A DNA stretch of 12,654 bases from DATBAK01 sp036787815 (GCA_036787815.1 DAIQOP010000106.1:1-12654); one strand, 5' to 3'. Positions 1 through 6,660 are shown, counted from the stretch's first letter. Made by a program: numbers and translations. Notes: generated from the letters alone by a model not told the origin.

Positions 1-37
1 GACCCGAGCTGGTGATGCGCGGAAATCTGTACGTCAT
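1..37 (-). CDS. start of an unidentified gene, cut by window edge
   Basis: Reading the minus strand downstream of the SIS gene there is a purine-rich GGAAGGA motif about 7 bases before an ATG at 37-35, followed by an open frame to the window edge (MTYRFPRITSSG). The gap from the stop of the SIS gene is only 23 bases, so the two would be co-transcribed. Twelve residues are too few to name a family. A sugar kinase, deacetylase or transporter component would fit the context, but that is only a guess. Confidence 0.45.
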   Translation of the reverse strand, partial: MTYRFPRITSSG

Positions 38-60
38 CGGGGTTCCTTCCGGCCGAACGG

Positions 61-966
61 TCAGGACATGGAGCGGTCGAGGACGACGGAACGGGTGAGG
101 TTGCGGGGCCGATCGGGATCGAGGCCGAGCCGGGCTGCTCGCTCAACTGCGACCCGATGTACGCGCACGAGGTCGATCATCGGGTCGAGCGCGTCGTCGA
201 CGACGTTCGCACCGGTCGCCTGCACTTGCGCGACCAACCCGTTCGGGGCGTCGCCGAAGATCCATACCAGCGTCCCTGGTTCGGCCCCGGCAATGGGGCC
301 GTGCCGGTATTCCATGGCCGGGTAGCTCTCGCTCCACGCCTGCGTGGCCTCGCGCAACTTCAGCGCGGCCTCGTGAGCCAGGCCGATCGACCAGCCGGTA
401 CCGAGGAAGACGGTCTGGCGCGCGTCGCTCGCTCCCGGCGGAAGGGGGCTCGACAGTGCAGCCTCCGCCGATCGAGCGAGCGCGGCGACGTCTTCGCCCA
501 AGGCCGCGCGAGCCGCAGCCAGAACGGAAGTCGCAAACCGGGTCTGGACCACGGACTCCTCGTTGGCGTAGTCGAGCACGACGACTTCGTCTGCCGCGTG
601 GGCGACCGGCGTGTCGGCCACGCCGACGATCGCCGTTGCTCGAGTGCCTGCAGGCCGTCCGCGGAGCAGGTTGCCGACTTCCGTCGTTGTTCCGGATCGC
701 GAGATGACCAGCAATTCGGCGTAGCCGCGCTCCAGGCGCGCCTCGGTCGCCGTGTTCGCATCGGTGGGCCCGTATCCGGCGGATTCCCGCAGCGCGGCAA
801 TCGCCTGCGCGACGAACCATGACGTCCCGCACCCGACAACCGCCAGCGGTCCGTGGGTGGTCAGGACGCGAAGCAGTTCCGGTGCCGTCTGCCTCGCCGC
901 GATGCGCCACATCCGGGGCTGCGAAGCGACCTCTCGCTCCGTCGCGGTTTCGGCTGTCCTGGTCAC
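61..966 (-). CDS. SIS-domain sugar-phosphate isomerase/deaminase (AgaS/GlmS-C-like)
   Basis: A 301-residue protein with two SIS (sugar isomerase) domains. The first holds GCGTS (residues 45-49) and the sugar-phosphate-binding loop SRSGTTTE (89-96). The second holds FLGTGWSIGLAHEAALKLRE (187-206) and the EYRHGP motif (219-224), where family members carry active-site residues. The C-terminal DPDRPRNLT is typical of these stand-alone proteins. Family members isomerise or deaminate hexosamine 6-phosphates in the cytosol. There is no glutaminase domain, so this is not a full GlmS; AgaS-like galactosamine-6-phosphate deaminase/isomerase is the closest role, with the exact substrate unknown. The frame stays open upstream to an ATG at 1050, but I chose the GTG at 966: conserved sequence begins there and a TTGCCG-N17-TATCGT promoter ends 7 bases before it, implying a leaderless message. 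It is divergent from the GatZ-family gene, which suggests a shared pathway. Confidence 0.9.
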   Translation of the reverse strand: MTRTAETATEREVASQPRMWRIAARQTAPELLRVLTTHGPLAVVGCGTSWFVAQAIAALRESAGYGPTDANTATEARLERGYAELLVISRSGTTTEVGNLLRGRPAGTRATAIVGVADTPVAHAADEVVVLDYANEESVVQTRFATSVLAAARAALGEDVAALARSAEAALSSPLPPGASDARQTVFLGTGWSIGLAHEAALKLREATQAWSESYPAMEYRHGPIAGAEPGTLVWIFGDAPNGLVAQVQATGANVVDDALDPMIDLVRVHRVAVERAARLGLDPDRPRNLTRSVVLDRSMS

Positions 967-973
967 GCCGGGG

Positions 974-1002
974 ACGATACGGGTCAAACGATCAGGCGGC
1001 AA
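974..1002 (-). promoter_or_regulatory. predicted promoter of the SIS gene (leaderless)
   Basis: On the minus strand the -35 TTGCCG (1002-997) and the -10 TATCGT (979-974, TAnnnT type) are separated by exactly 17 bases. The -10 ends 7 bases before the GTG at 966, so transcription would begin at or next to the start codon. No ribosome binding site precedes that GTG, which fits leaderless translation, a common actinobacterial arrangement. The rest of the divergent region (about 1003-1069) is relatively AT-rich and should hold the promoter of the GatZ-family gene, but I see no convincing -35/-10 pair for it. Confidence 0.5.
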
Positions 1003-1069
1003 GTGTTGTTGTATGCGTATCTGGCAGTATTCGATCACAAGCGAGCACATCTAGCGCCGAGAGCGCGCC

Positions 1070-1075
1070 GGGAGG
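1070..1075 (+). promoter_or_regulatory. ribosome binding site of the GatZ-family gene
   Basis: GGGAGG lies immediately before the in-frame GTG at 1076, 9 bases before a GTG at 1085 and 12 bases before the ATG at 1088. Zero spacing argues against the 1076 start, leaving 1085 or 1088. The two differ by one residue, so the choice hardly changes the protein. Confidence 0.5.
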
Positions 1076-1087
1076 GTGTCGGGAGTG

Positions 1088-2395
1088 ATGACCAACCATC
1101 CGTTGGACGACATCGTCGAAGCCAAGGACCGCGGAGAAGCGTGGGGGGTGGCCTCGATCTGTTCAGCGCACCCGGTCGTCCTCCAGGAGACGCTCCGACA
1201 TGCGCGCGCGCACGACACCCTGGCCCTGATCGAAGCGACCTGCAATCAGGTCAATCAGGAGGGTGGGTACACGGGCATGCGTCCGGTCGAGTTCCACGCG
1301 CAGGTCACCGAGATGGCTCGAGTGGCCGGCCTCGAACCCGATCGCTTGCTCCTCGGAGGCGATCACCTTGGCCCCAATCCGTGGCGCGGCGAGAACGCCG
1401 CTGATGCGATGGGCAAGGCTGAGGTGCTCGTCGAACAGTTCGCGAGTGCCGGCTACGGCAAGCTCCATTTGGATGCGTCGATGCGATGCGCCGACGACGA
1501 CTCGTCGCAGCCGCTTGCTCCCGCCATGATCGCCGAGCGCACCGCGCGTCTCGCGTGCGTGGCAGAGAAGGCGGCCGGCGATGCGTCGGCGTCCGGTTCA
1601 TCCGGTCGTCTGGCGATTCGCTACGTCATTGGTACTGAGGTGCCTGTGCCCGGCGGCGCCGGCGTCGACGAAGAAGCGATGCACGTCACCACCGCGGCCG
1701 ACGTCGCGCAGACGCTGGAGCTGATTCGAACCGCCTTCGTCGAGCACGGCGTCGCGGATGCGTGGGAACGGGTGCGGTTGGTCGTGACCCAGCCGGGTGT
1801 CGAGTTCTCCGATGCCGGCGTTCACGACTACGAGCGCAGCGCGACCGCGCCGCTGGTGCGGTTCATCGAGGACCAGCCCTCCCTGGCGTTCGAAGCGCAC
1901 AGCACCGACTACCAGACGGTGAAGGGCTTGCGTGCTCTCGTCGAAGACCATTTCGCGGTGCTGAAGGTTGGCCCGGCGCTGACGAATGCGTTTCGGGAAG
2001 GCGTGTTCGCACTGTCGTACATCGAAGATGTGCTTGTTGAGCCGTCGACTGTTTCCGGCGTCCGCGGAGTCCTCGACGCCGCCATGTGCGCGAACCCCAC
2101 GTACTGGTCGGAGTTCTACGGCGGCGACATTGCCGCACAGCATCGAGCACGGCAGTTCTCTCGCAGCGACCGGTCCCGCTACTACTGGCCGGTGAGGTCG
2201 GTTGTGTCCGCGGTCGCAACGATGAAAGCGAACCTCCGGGCCGCGGTGATCCCCGAGGAGTTGCTCGCCCAGTTCATGCCCGCCCAGTACCGGCGCGTTC
2301 GCGAAGGAAGTCTGACGAACGACCCGGACGCAGTGCTGCGGAGCAAGGTCGAAGAGGTGCTCGACGATTACCTCGCCGCTTGCGTGCCGACGTGA
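1088..2395 (+). CDS. gatZ: GatZ/KbaZ-family protein (tagatose-bisphosphate aldolase non-catalytic subunit or sugar-phosphate 4-epimerase)
   Basis: A 435-residue protein matching the family along its whole length: CSAHP (25-29), LIEATCNQVNQEGGYTGM (47-64), GGDHLGPNPW (90-99), KLHLDASM (125-132), IGTEVPVPGG (181-190), TQPGVEF (234-240), EAHSTDYQT (269-277) and KVGPALT (293-299). In enterobacteria GatZ and KbaZ stabilise the class II tagatose-1,6-bisphosphate aldolases GatY and KbaY. Other members of COG4573 act alone as fructose/tagatose-6-phosphate 4-epimerases or hexuronate epimerases. No GatY partner lies in the window, so a stand-alone epimerase is a real alternative. The DH, DAS and EAHS motifs with potential metal ligands are intact, consistent with catalysis but not proof of it. 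It is divergent from the SIS gene at 61-966. Starts at 1076 and 1085 are also in frame; the ribosome binding site favours 1085 or 1088. Confidence 0.9.
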   Translation: MTNHPLDDIVEAKDRGEAWGVASICSAHPVVLQETLRHARAHDTLALIEATCNQVNQEGGYTGMRPVEFHAQVTEMARVAGLEPDRLLLGGDHLGPNPWRGENAADAMGKAEVLVEQFASAGYGKLHLDASMRCADDDSSQPLAPAMIAERTARLACVAEKAAGDASASGSSGRLAIRYVIGTEVPVPGGAGVDEEAMHVTTAADVAQTLELIRTAFVEHGVADAWERVRLVVTQPGVEFSDAGVHDYERSATAPLVRFIEDQPSLAFEAHSTDYQTVKGLRALVEDHFAVLKVGPALTNAFREGVFALSYIEDVLVEPSTVSGVRGVLDAAMCANPTYWSEFYGGDIAAQHRARQFSRSDRSRYYWPVRSVVSAVATMKANLRAAVIPEELLAQFMPAQYRRVREGSLTNDPDAVLRSKVEEVLDDYLAACVPT

Positions 2396-2463
2396 ACTGG
2401 AGCTGACCCGCGATCTGGCGAGCTCGGTGAACGCGGTCGTGACGCGCCGATGCGTCCGGGCTT

Positions 2464-2483
2464 CGACTGCGAGTTCGCAGTCG
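2464..2483. repeat. perfect 9-bp inverted repeat, likely operator
   Basis: The arms CGACTGCGA (2464-2472) and TCGCAGTCG (2475-2483) are exact reverse complements around a central GT. There is no T-tract after it, so an intrinsic terminator for the GatZ-family gene is unlikely. The right arm overlaps the probable -35 of the lipoprotein gene promoter, which is where a dimeric repressor would block RNA polymerase. The binding protein is unknown. Confidence 0.5.
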
Positions 2484-2501
2484 TCCGCGAATGGCTAGTG
2501 T
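2474..2501 (+). promoter_or_regulatory. predicted promoter of the lipoprotein hydrolase (leaderless)
   Basis: The -10 is TAGTGT (2496-2501, TAnnnT). A -35-like TTCGCA (2474-2479) precedes it by 16 bases. The -10 ends 7 bases before the ATG at 2509, the same geometry as the SIS gene promoter, so the transcript is probably leaderless. The -35 lies within the palindrome at 2464-2483. Confidence 0.4.
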
Positions 2502-2508
2502 CCGCGGA

Positions 2509-3438
2509 ATGCGGGTGAGGTTCGGTCACGCCGTCGCGGCAGTGTGCGTGCTCGCGGTCGGCGCGTGTGCGTCAGCATCGTCGAAGCCGACGAGTGCCGG
2601 CCTGAAGTCCACCACGACCGTCCGGCCGCGCGTCGTCGACCATCGGCCGTTCGGCTTCACGGTGCGCCACGAGGTCTTCGTCGACACGACTCGTCCGACT
2701 GCGACTCCGGGCAATGCCGCGTACTCGGCCACGCGTGTGCTGCCGACAGATCTGTACGTCCCGGAGGCCATGACCCCGCGCCCGCTCATCATGTTCTCGC
2801 ACGGCTATCACGGTGCGCCGGCGAAGTTCTCGCAGTTGTTCGGCGCCTGGGCCCGTGCCGGCTACATCGTCGCCGCGCCACAGTTCCCGCTGACGAGCAC
2901 TCGCGGGGCTCCGTACGACATCGTCAGCGACTACGTCGACCAACCCGCCGATATCAGCTTCGTGCTCACGCAGCTCCTGCACGGGCCCCTCCGATCACAG
3001 ATCGATGCCACGCGCATCGCGGCGGCGGGACTGTCGCTCGGCGGCGCCACGACCTACGGGTTGGTCTACGACCCGTGCTGCGTCGACGCACGACTCCGCT
3101 CGGCCGCCATCTTCGACGGTGTCCGCCTCCCGTTCTCCCAGCCGTTCGGCCGGAACACCATCCCCGTGCTGATCGCCCACATCGACACCGATCTCGCGGC
3201 GCCCTACGCCGTCGCGAAGCAGGCCTTTGTCGGCAGCGCGTCACCGAAGTGGTTGCTGACGTTCCACACCGGCATCCATCCCGAGGCCTACGAGAACACG
3301 CCCTCGCCTCACGACCACACCGCGATCCAGACGTCGATCGACTTCTTCGACCTCACGCTGCTCGGCGACACCGCGGCCCGCGCCCGCCTCGTGCATGACG
3401 GCGACAATCGCGGAGAGTCGACCATTGTCGCGGGGTGA
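2509..3438 (+). CDS. secreted alpha/beta-hydrolase-fold lipoprotein (dienelactone hydrolase/PAF-acetylhydrolase-like)
   Basis: A 309-residue protein that opens with a short lipoprotein signal: basic MRVR, a hydrophobic core and the lipobox VGAC with Cys20 as the predicted lipidated residue, followed by a Ser/Thr-rich linker. It should sit on the outer face of the membrane. The alpha/beta-hydrolase core shows HGYHG (98-102, oxyanion region), the nucleophile elbow GLSLGG (174-179, Ser176), candidate acid Asp226 or Asp228 in HIDTD, and candidate histidine His268 or His270 in SPHDH near the C-terminus. Family members cleave esters or lipids; the substrate here cannot be told. I chose the ATG at 2509 over an in-frame ATG at 2491 because a TAGTGT -10 lies between them and neither has a ribosome binding site. 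It appears to be a single-gene unit. Confidence 0.8.
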   Translation: MRVRFGHAVAAVCVLAVGACASASSKPTSAGLKSTTTVRPRVVDHRPFGFTVRHEVFVDTTRPTATPGNAAYSATRVLPTDLYVPEAMTPRPLIMFSHGYHGAPAKFSQLFGAWARAGYIVAAPQFPLTSTRGAPYDIVSDYVDQPADISFVLTQLLHGPLRSQIDATRIAAAGLSLGGATTYGLVYDPCCVDARLRSAAIFDGVRLPFSQPFGRNTIPVLIAHIDTDLAAPYAVAKQAFVGSASPKWLLTFHTGIHPEAYENTPSPHDHTAIQTSIDFFDLTLLGDTAARARLVHDGDNRGESTIVAG

Positions 3439-3474
3439 GTGTCGGTAGCAGCGTTGCGTGCCCCGTGCCGTGGA

Positions 3475-3885
3475 TCAGCTGCGGGACTTGGCCTTGGCCT
3501 TGGACTGGTTCAGGGTCACGGCGGCGCGAACGAGGGTCTTCAACGCCTTCTCGTTGATCTTCTCGCCCTCGTGGAAGTCGATGGCACGCCTCGTGTTCCC
3601 GTCGAGACTGGAGTTGAAGAGGCCCGAAGGATCCTTCACAGCCGCCCCTTTGGCGAACGTCATCTTCACGACGTTCTTGTACGTCTCGCCGGTGCAGATG
3701 ATTCCGTCGTGCGACCACACCGGAACCCCTCTCCACTTCCACTCCTCGACGACTTCGGGATCGGCTTCCTTGACCAGGGAACGGAGCCGGCTGAGCGTCT
3801 CGCCCCGCCAGTCGGCAAGCTCCTCGATCCTCTCGTCGATCAGCGCAGACGGAGACTTGCTGTCCTGCGACCCGCTCTTCGTCAT
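3475..3885 (-). CDS. DUF1801 (YdhG-like) family protein
   Basis: A 136-residue cytosolic protein. The DUF1801 core runs from about residue 20 to 115: ADWRGETLSRLRSLVKEADP, then EEWKWRGVPVWSHDG, NVVKMTFAKGA, GLFNSSLDGNTRRAIDF and EKINEKALKTLVRAA. The C-terminus is Lys/Ser-rich (SKAKAKSRS). Related YdhG/Fra-like proteins have a frataxin-like fold, but no biochemical role is firmly established, so I assign none. I chose the ATG at 3885 because GGAAGAG lies 8 bases upstream; an in-frame TTG at 3921 would add 12 residues of poor quality. It lies tail-to-tail with the lipoprotein gene (36-base gap) and head-to-head with the hydrogenase operon. Confidence 0.85.
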   Translation of the reverse strand: MTKSGSQDSKSPSALIDERIEELADWRGETLSRLRSLVKEADPEVVEEWKWRGVPVWSHDGIICTGETYKNVVKMTFAKGAAVKDPSGLFNSSLDGNTRRAIDFHEGEKINEKALKTLVRAAVTLNQSKAKAKSRS

Positions 3886-3944
3886 TCCGATGTCTCTTCC
3901 TTGGTCCCGAGGCTTTGACAAGTGAGGCCACCGTCACCGCGCCG

Positions 3945-3972
3945 ATTTTACCCGGAGCCCCGGTGCACCGAA
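3945..3972 (-). promoter_or_regulatory. possible promoter of the DUF1801 gene
   Basis: On the minus strand TAAAAT (3950-3945) is a strong -10-like hexamer in an otherwise GC-rich region. A weak -35, TTCGGT (3972-3967), lies 16 bases upstream. The start codon is about 60 bases downstream. The -35 is poor, so confidence is low. Confidence 0.3.
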
Positions 3973-4010
3973 GATCGTCGTACACGTCAGTAGCTTGGGA
4001 GCCGCGCACC

Positions 4011-4025
4011 GGGTCTTGAGGCCCT
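4011..4025 (+). promoter_or_regulatory. DosR-like box, distal
   Basis: GGGTCTTGAGGCCCT fits the mycobacterial DosR (DevR) box GGGACTTNNGNCCCT at every defined position except the fourth (T for A). It lies about 107 bases before the first start codon of the hydrogenase operon. DosR activates genes under hypoxia, nitric oxide or carbon monoxide, and the Mycobacterium smegmatis group 3b hydrogenase is reported to be DosR-controlled. Confidence 0.5.
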
Positions 4026-4049
4026 TTCCGGCCGGGGGCATCTCCGTAG

Positions 4050-4064
4050 GGGCCTTTCGGCACT
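4050..4064 (+). promoter_or_regulatory. DosR-like box, proximal
   Basis: GGGCCTTTCGGCACT fits the DosR consensus GGGACTTNNGNCCCT with two mismatches (positions 4 and 13). Its centre is 39 bases from that of the distal box. It is followed about 20 bases later by GGATAG (4085-4090), a weak -10 candidate. A paired arrangement with the proximal site near the -35 is usual for DosR-activated promoters. Confidence 0.4.
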
Positions 4065-4131
4065 GGGCGGAGGCGACACGGAACGGATAGAAGGGAGATG
4101 CGAATCAGTCGTCTCGCGGAAGCGCCGGTCG

Positions 4132-5343
4132 ATGTTCGCGTATCGGACGATGGTTCTTGCCGTGCCCGCGGCGATGGCAGAGACAGGTTTGGCGATGCTT
4201 GGCGAGGCTCCCCGCACCGTTGTGATCGATCGTGACGGGCTACAGGCACTCCTGGAAGCGCTCGGTGCTCGCGGCTACACGCTGATCGCGCCGACGGTGC
4301 GCGACGGCGCGATCGTGTACGACGAGGTCGAGGCCGTCGACGACCTTCCTGCGGGCGTCACCGAGGTGCAGGGACCTGGTTCGTACCGTCTGTCGAAGCG
4401 CGACGATGCGGCGCTGTTCGGATACGCGGTCGGACCGCATTCGTGGAAGAAGTACCTGTTCCGGCCGGAGACGGTGCTCTTCCGAGCGCGGCTCGACCCC
4501 GACGGCGGCTTCGTCTCGTCGAGAGCGGACGACGGGGTCGCGCCTCGTTACGCGTTTCTTGGTGTGCGCGCGTGCGAGATCGCGGCGATCGACATCCAGG
4601 ATCAGGTGTTTCTCCGCGGTTCGTACCGTGATCCCGACTACGGGTCGCGTCGTGACGGTGCGTTCGTCATCGCGGTGCAGTGTGGCGAGCCGGGCGGCAC
4701 CTGCTTTTGCGTGTCGATGCACACTGGGCCACGCGCCGAGTCCGGTTTCGATCTCGCGCTCACCGAGCTCATCGATGCGCAGCGCCATGAGTTGCTCGTC
4801 GAGGTCGGCTCCGAGCGCGGCGAGCAGATCCTGGGCGATGTTCCTTCGCGGCCGGCTCTCCCGGGGGATCTCAGCGCGGCGCGGGCCGTCACCGACGATG
4901 CAGCGAGCCGCATGGGTCGGACGCTCGAAGCCGACGGGCTGCCACAGCGGCTGGCAGAAGTGCTCGAGCATCCGCAGTGGGACGACGTCGCAAGCCGCTG
5001 CCTCGCGTGCACGAACTGCACCCTCGTCTGCCCGACGTGCTTCTGCAGCAGCGTCGAGGATACGACCGACCTGACCGGCACCGAAGCAACGCGGACGCGC
5101 AAGTGGGATTCATGCTTCACGCTCGGCCACTCGTACATCCACGGCGGAAGTATCCGCGCGTCGACTCGCGACCGGTACCGGCAGTGGCTGACACACAAGC
5201 TGTCGACGTGGGTAGACCAGTTCGGCACGTCGGGCTGTGTCGGATGTGGTCGATGCATCACGTGGTGTCCCGTCGGTATCGACCTCACGGCGGAGGTCCG
5301 CGCGTTGCTCACCCCGGCCGGAGCATCGGAGGTGCTGCCATGA
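4132..5343 (+). CDS. hydB: [NiFe] hydrogenase group 3b, iron-sulfur beta subunit
   Basis: A 403-residue cytosolic iron-sulfur protein like sulfhydrogenase HydB and anaerobic sulfite reductase subunit A. It passes electrons between the hydrogenase module and the flavin subunit. Two ferredoxin-type 4Fe-4S motifs lie near the C-terminus: C290-x2-C293-x2-C296-x3-C300-P and C369-x2-C372-x2-C375-x3-C379-P. Further conserved-looking cysteines occur at C184, C191, C193 (QCGEPGGTCFC) and C303, C305. The N-terminal part has the family block RDGAIVYDEVE (57-67) followed by SWKKYLFRPE (104-113). The start is uncertain: ATG 4132 has a weak GGAAG 9 bases upstream, while ATG 4174 and ATG 4195 lie closer to where conservation begins. 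First gene of the operon; its stop overlaps the next start by 4 bases. Confidence 0.9.
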   Translation: MFAYRTMVLAVPAAMAETGLAMLGEAPRTVVIDRDGLQALLEALGARGYTLIAPTVRDGAIVYDEVEAVDDLPAGVTEVQGPGSYRLSKRDDAALFGYAVGPHSWKKYLFRPETVLFRARLDPDGGFVSSRADDGVAPRYAFLGVRACEIAAIDIQDQVFLRGSYRDPDYGSRRDGAFVIAVQCGEPGGTCFCVSMHTGPRAESGFDLALTELIDAQRHELLVEVGSERGEQILGDVPSRPALPGDLSAARAVTDDAASRMGRTLEADGLPQRLAEVLEHPQWDDVASRCLACTNCTLVCPTCFCSSVEDTTDLTGTEATRTRKWDSCFTLGHSYIHGGSIRASTRDRYRQWLTHKLSTWVDQFGTSGCVGCGRCITWCPVGIDLTAEVRALLTPAGASEVLP

Positions 5344-5813
5344 CGGAACGTTCGATACGCGACCTGCTCGGTGATCACCCGTTCTTCGCCGACATGGCGC
5401 CGGAGCACCTCGACCTGCTCGCAGGTTGCGGTCGCAACGAGATGTTCCCGGCCGGAGCGGCGCTGGCTCGTGAGGGCGATTCGGCCGAGCGTTTCCACGT
5501 GTTGCGCGCCGGGCGCGTGGCCGTGGGCATCCACGTCCCGCAGCACGAGCCACTCGTGATCGCGACGCTTGGACCGGGGGACGTGCTCGGCTGGTCGTGG
5601 CTCTTCCCGCCGTACGCCTGGCGATTCGATGCAGAGGCGACGCAGGAGACGCATGCGATCGGCCTCGACGGTGTGTGTCTGCGGGAGAAGTGCGAAGCGG
5701 ATCCTGCGCTCGGCTACGCGCTGATGCGGCGGTTCGCGCAGATCCTCGTACAACGACTCGAGGCGACCCGTATGCAGCTCGTCGACGTGTACGGCAAGGC
5801 CCGTGATGGCTGA
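5340..5813 (+). CDS. stand-alone cyclic nucleotide-binding-fold protein
   Basis: A 157-residue protein that is essentially one cNMP-binding beta-roll with a C-terminal helix: FPAGAALAREGDSAERFHVL (36-55), RAGRVAVGIHV (57-67), LGPGDVLGWSWLFPPYAWRF (77-96). There is no helix-turn-helix, so unlike Crp/Fnr it should not bind DNA. Crp-type phosphate-binding cassettes carry a Glu and an Arg; here the Glu position is occupied by the WSW segment, though an Arg (R95) is nearby. A different ligand, or a purely structural or redox-sensing role in the hydrogenase complex, is possible. CGGAGG lies 7 bases before the ATG, and the start overlaps the previous stop (ATGA). Such proteins recur beside group 3b hydrogenase genes. 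Confidence 0.85.
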   Translation: MTERSIRDLLGDHPFFADMAPEHLDLLAGCGRNEMFPAGAALAREGDSAERFHVLRAGRVAVGIHVPQHEPLVIATLGPGDVLGWSWLFPPYAWRFDAEATQETHAIGLDGVCLREKCEADPALGYALMRRFAQILVQRLEATRMQLVDVYGKARDG

Positions 5814-6660
5814 GGATCCGGTAGCCGAACCCATGCTGCCGCGGCCGTATCGCGTGCTCGAGGTGAAGGCCGAGACGGCCGACGTGACGACCCTCGTGGT
5901 CGCGCCGATCGCCGAGCGACCGATCATCGACGCGCCGACGGACCCGCGGCCCGGTCAGTTCAACATGCTCTGGGTGTTCGGCGTCGGCGAGGTGCCGATC
6001 TCCCTCAGTGGGTTGCGCGCGGACGGCACGCTCGTGCACACCGTCCGGTCCGTCGGCGCAGTGACGGACGCCCTCTCGCACCTCGCTGTGGGTGGAGTGG
6101 TCGGCGTGCGGGGGCCGTTCGGCACCGGGTGGGGGGTCGAATCGGCCGCCGGCAACGACGTGGTGGTTGTCGGTGGCGGGATCGGCCTGGCACCGCTCAA
6201 ACCGGTGGTCGAGCAACTGCTCGAGAACCGCGACGACTACGGCCATATCAACGTGCTCGTCGGCGCGCGTACCCCCGGCGACATCGTGTTCACCGACAAC
6301 CTCGAGCAGTGGTCGCGTCTCGGGGCCGGCATCGACGTCGAGATCACCGTCGACGCGGCCGGACCGGGCTGGCACGGTCACGTCGGCGTGGTGACCGACC
6401 TCGTCGCGCGCGCACAGGTCGACGCGTCGCGCACGGTCGCGTTCGTGTGCGGCCCCGAGGTGATGATGCGTTTCGCGACGCGCGCGCTGCGCGAGCAGGG
6501 TGTCCCGCTCGATCGCATCAGGTTGTCGGCGGAACGCAACATGCAATGCGCCGTGGCGCATTGCGGACACTGCCAGCTCGGCGACGTCTTCGTGTGCCGT
6601 GAGGGTCCGGTGCTCGACGCGGCCCGACTCCTGCCACTGCTCGGGGTTCGGGGCCGATGA
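5806..6660 (+). CDS. hydG: [NiFe] hydrogenase group 3b, FAD/NAD(P)-binding gamma subunit
   Basis: A 284-residue oxidoreductase of the ferredoxin-reductase/PyrK type. It exchanges electrons between the hydrogenase iron-sulfur chain and NAD(P)H through FAD. An N-terminal FAD barrel contains RPGQFNML (48-55) and PISLSG (64-69). The linker motif is RGPFGTGW (102-109). The NAD(P)-binding domain has VVGGGIGLAPLKP (121-133) and CGPEVMM (215-221). A C-terminal [2Fe-2S] site is C248-x4-C253-x2-C256-x7-C264, as in PyrK. ATG 5806 is preferred over GTG 5803 because AAGG lies 6 bases upstream. It overlaps the cNMP gene by 8 bases. The name follows archaeal sulfhydrogenase usage; it is not the [FeFe] maturase HydG. 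Confidence 0.92.
   Translation: MAEDPVAEPMLPRPYRVLEVKAETADVTTLVVAPIAERPIIDAPTDPRPGQFNMLWVFGVGEVPISLSGLRADGTLVHTVRSVGAVTDALSHLAVGGVVGVRGPFGTGWGVESAAGNDVVVVGGGIGLAPLKPVVEQLLENRDDYGHINVLVGARTPGDIVFTDNLEQWSRLGAGIDVEITVDAAGPGWHGHVGVVTDLVARAQVDASRTVAFVCGPEVMMRFATRALREQGVPLDRIRLSAERNMQCAVAHCGHCQLGDVFVCREGPVLDAARLLPLLGVRGR

Noticed and set aside
143..910. Long open frames on both strands over the SIS gene
   Set aside because: They are Arg/Pro-rich out-of-frame readings of GC-rich coding DNA; only the 61-966 minus frame has family motifs.
2464..2483. Palindrome as an intrinsic terminator of the GatZ-family gene
   Set aside because: No T-tract follows, and it overlaps the likely -35 of the next gene, so an operator fits better.
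3439..3925. Two plus-strand open frames opposite the DUF1801 gene
   Set aside because: They mirror the minus-strand DUF1801 coding frame and show no recognisable domain.
4638..5927. 429-residue minus-strand open frame across the beta subunit and cNMP genes
   Set aside because: Low-quality Arg/Ser/Thr-rich translation opposite well-supported genes with iron-sulfur and cNMP motifs.
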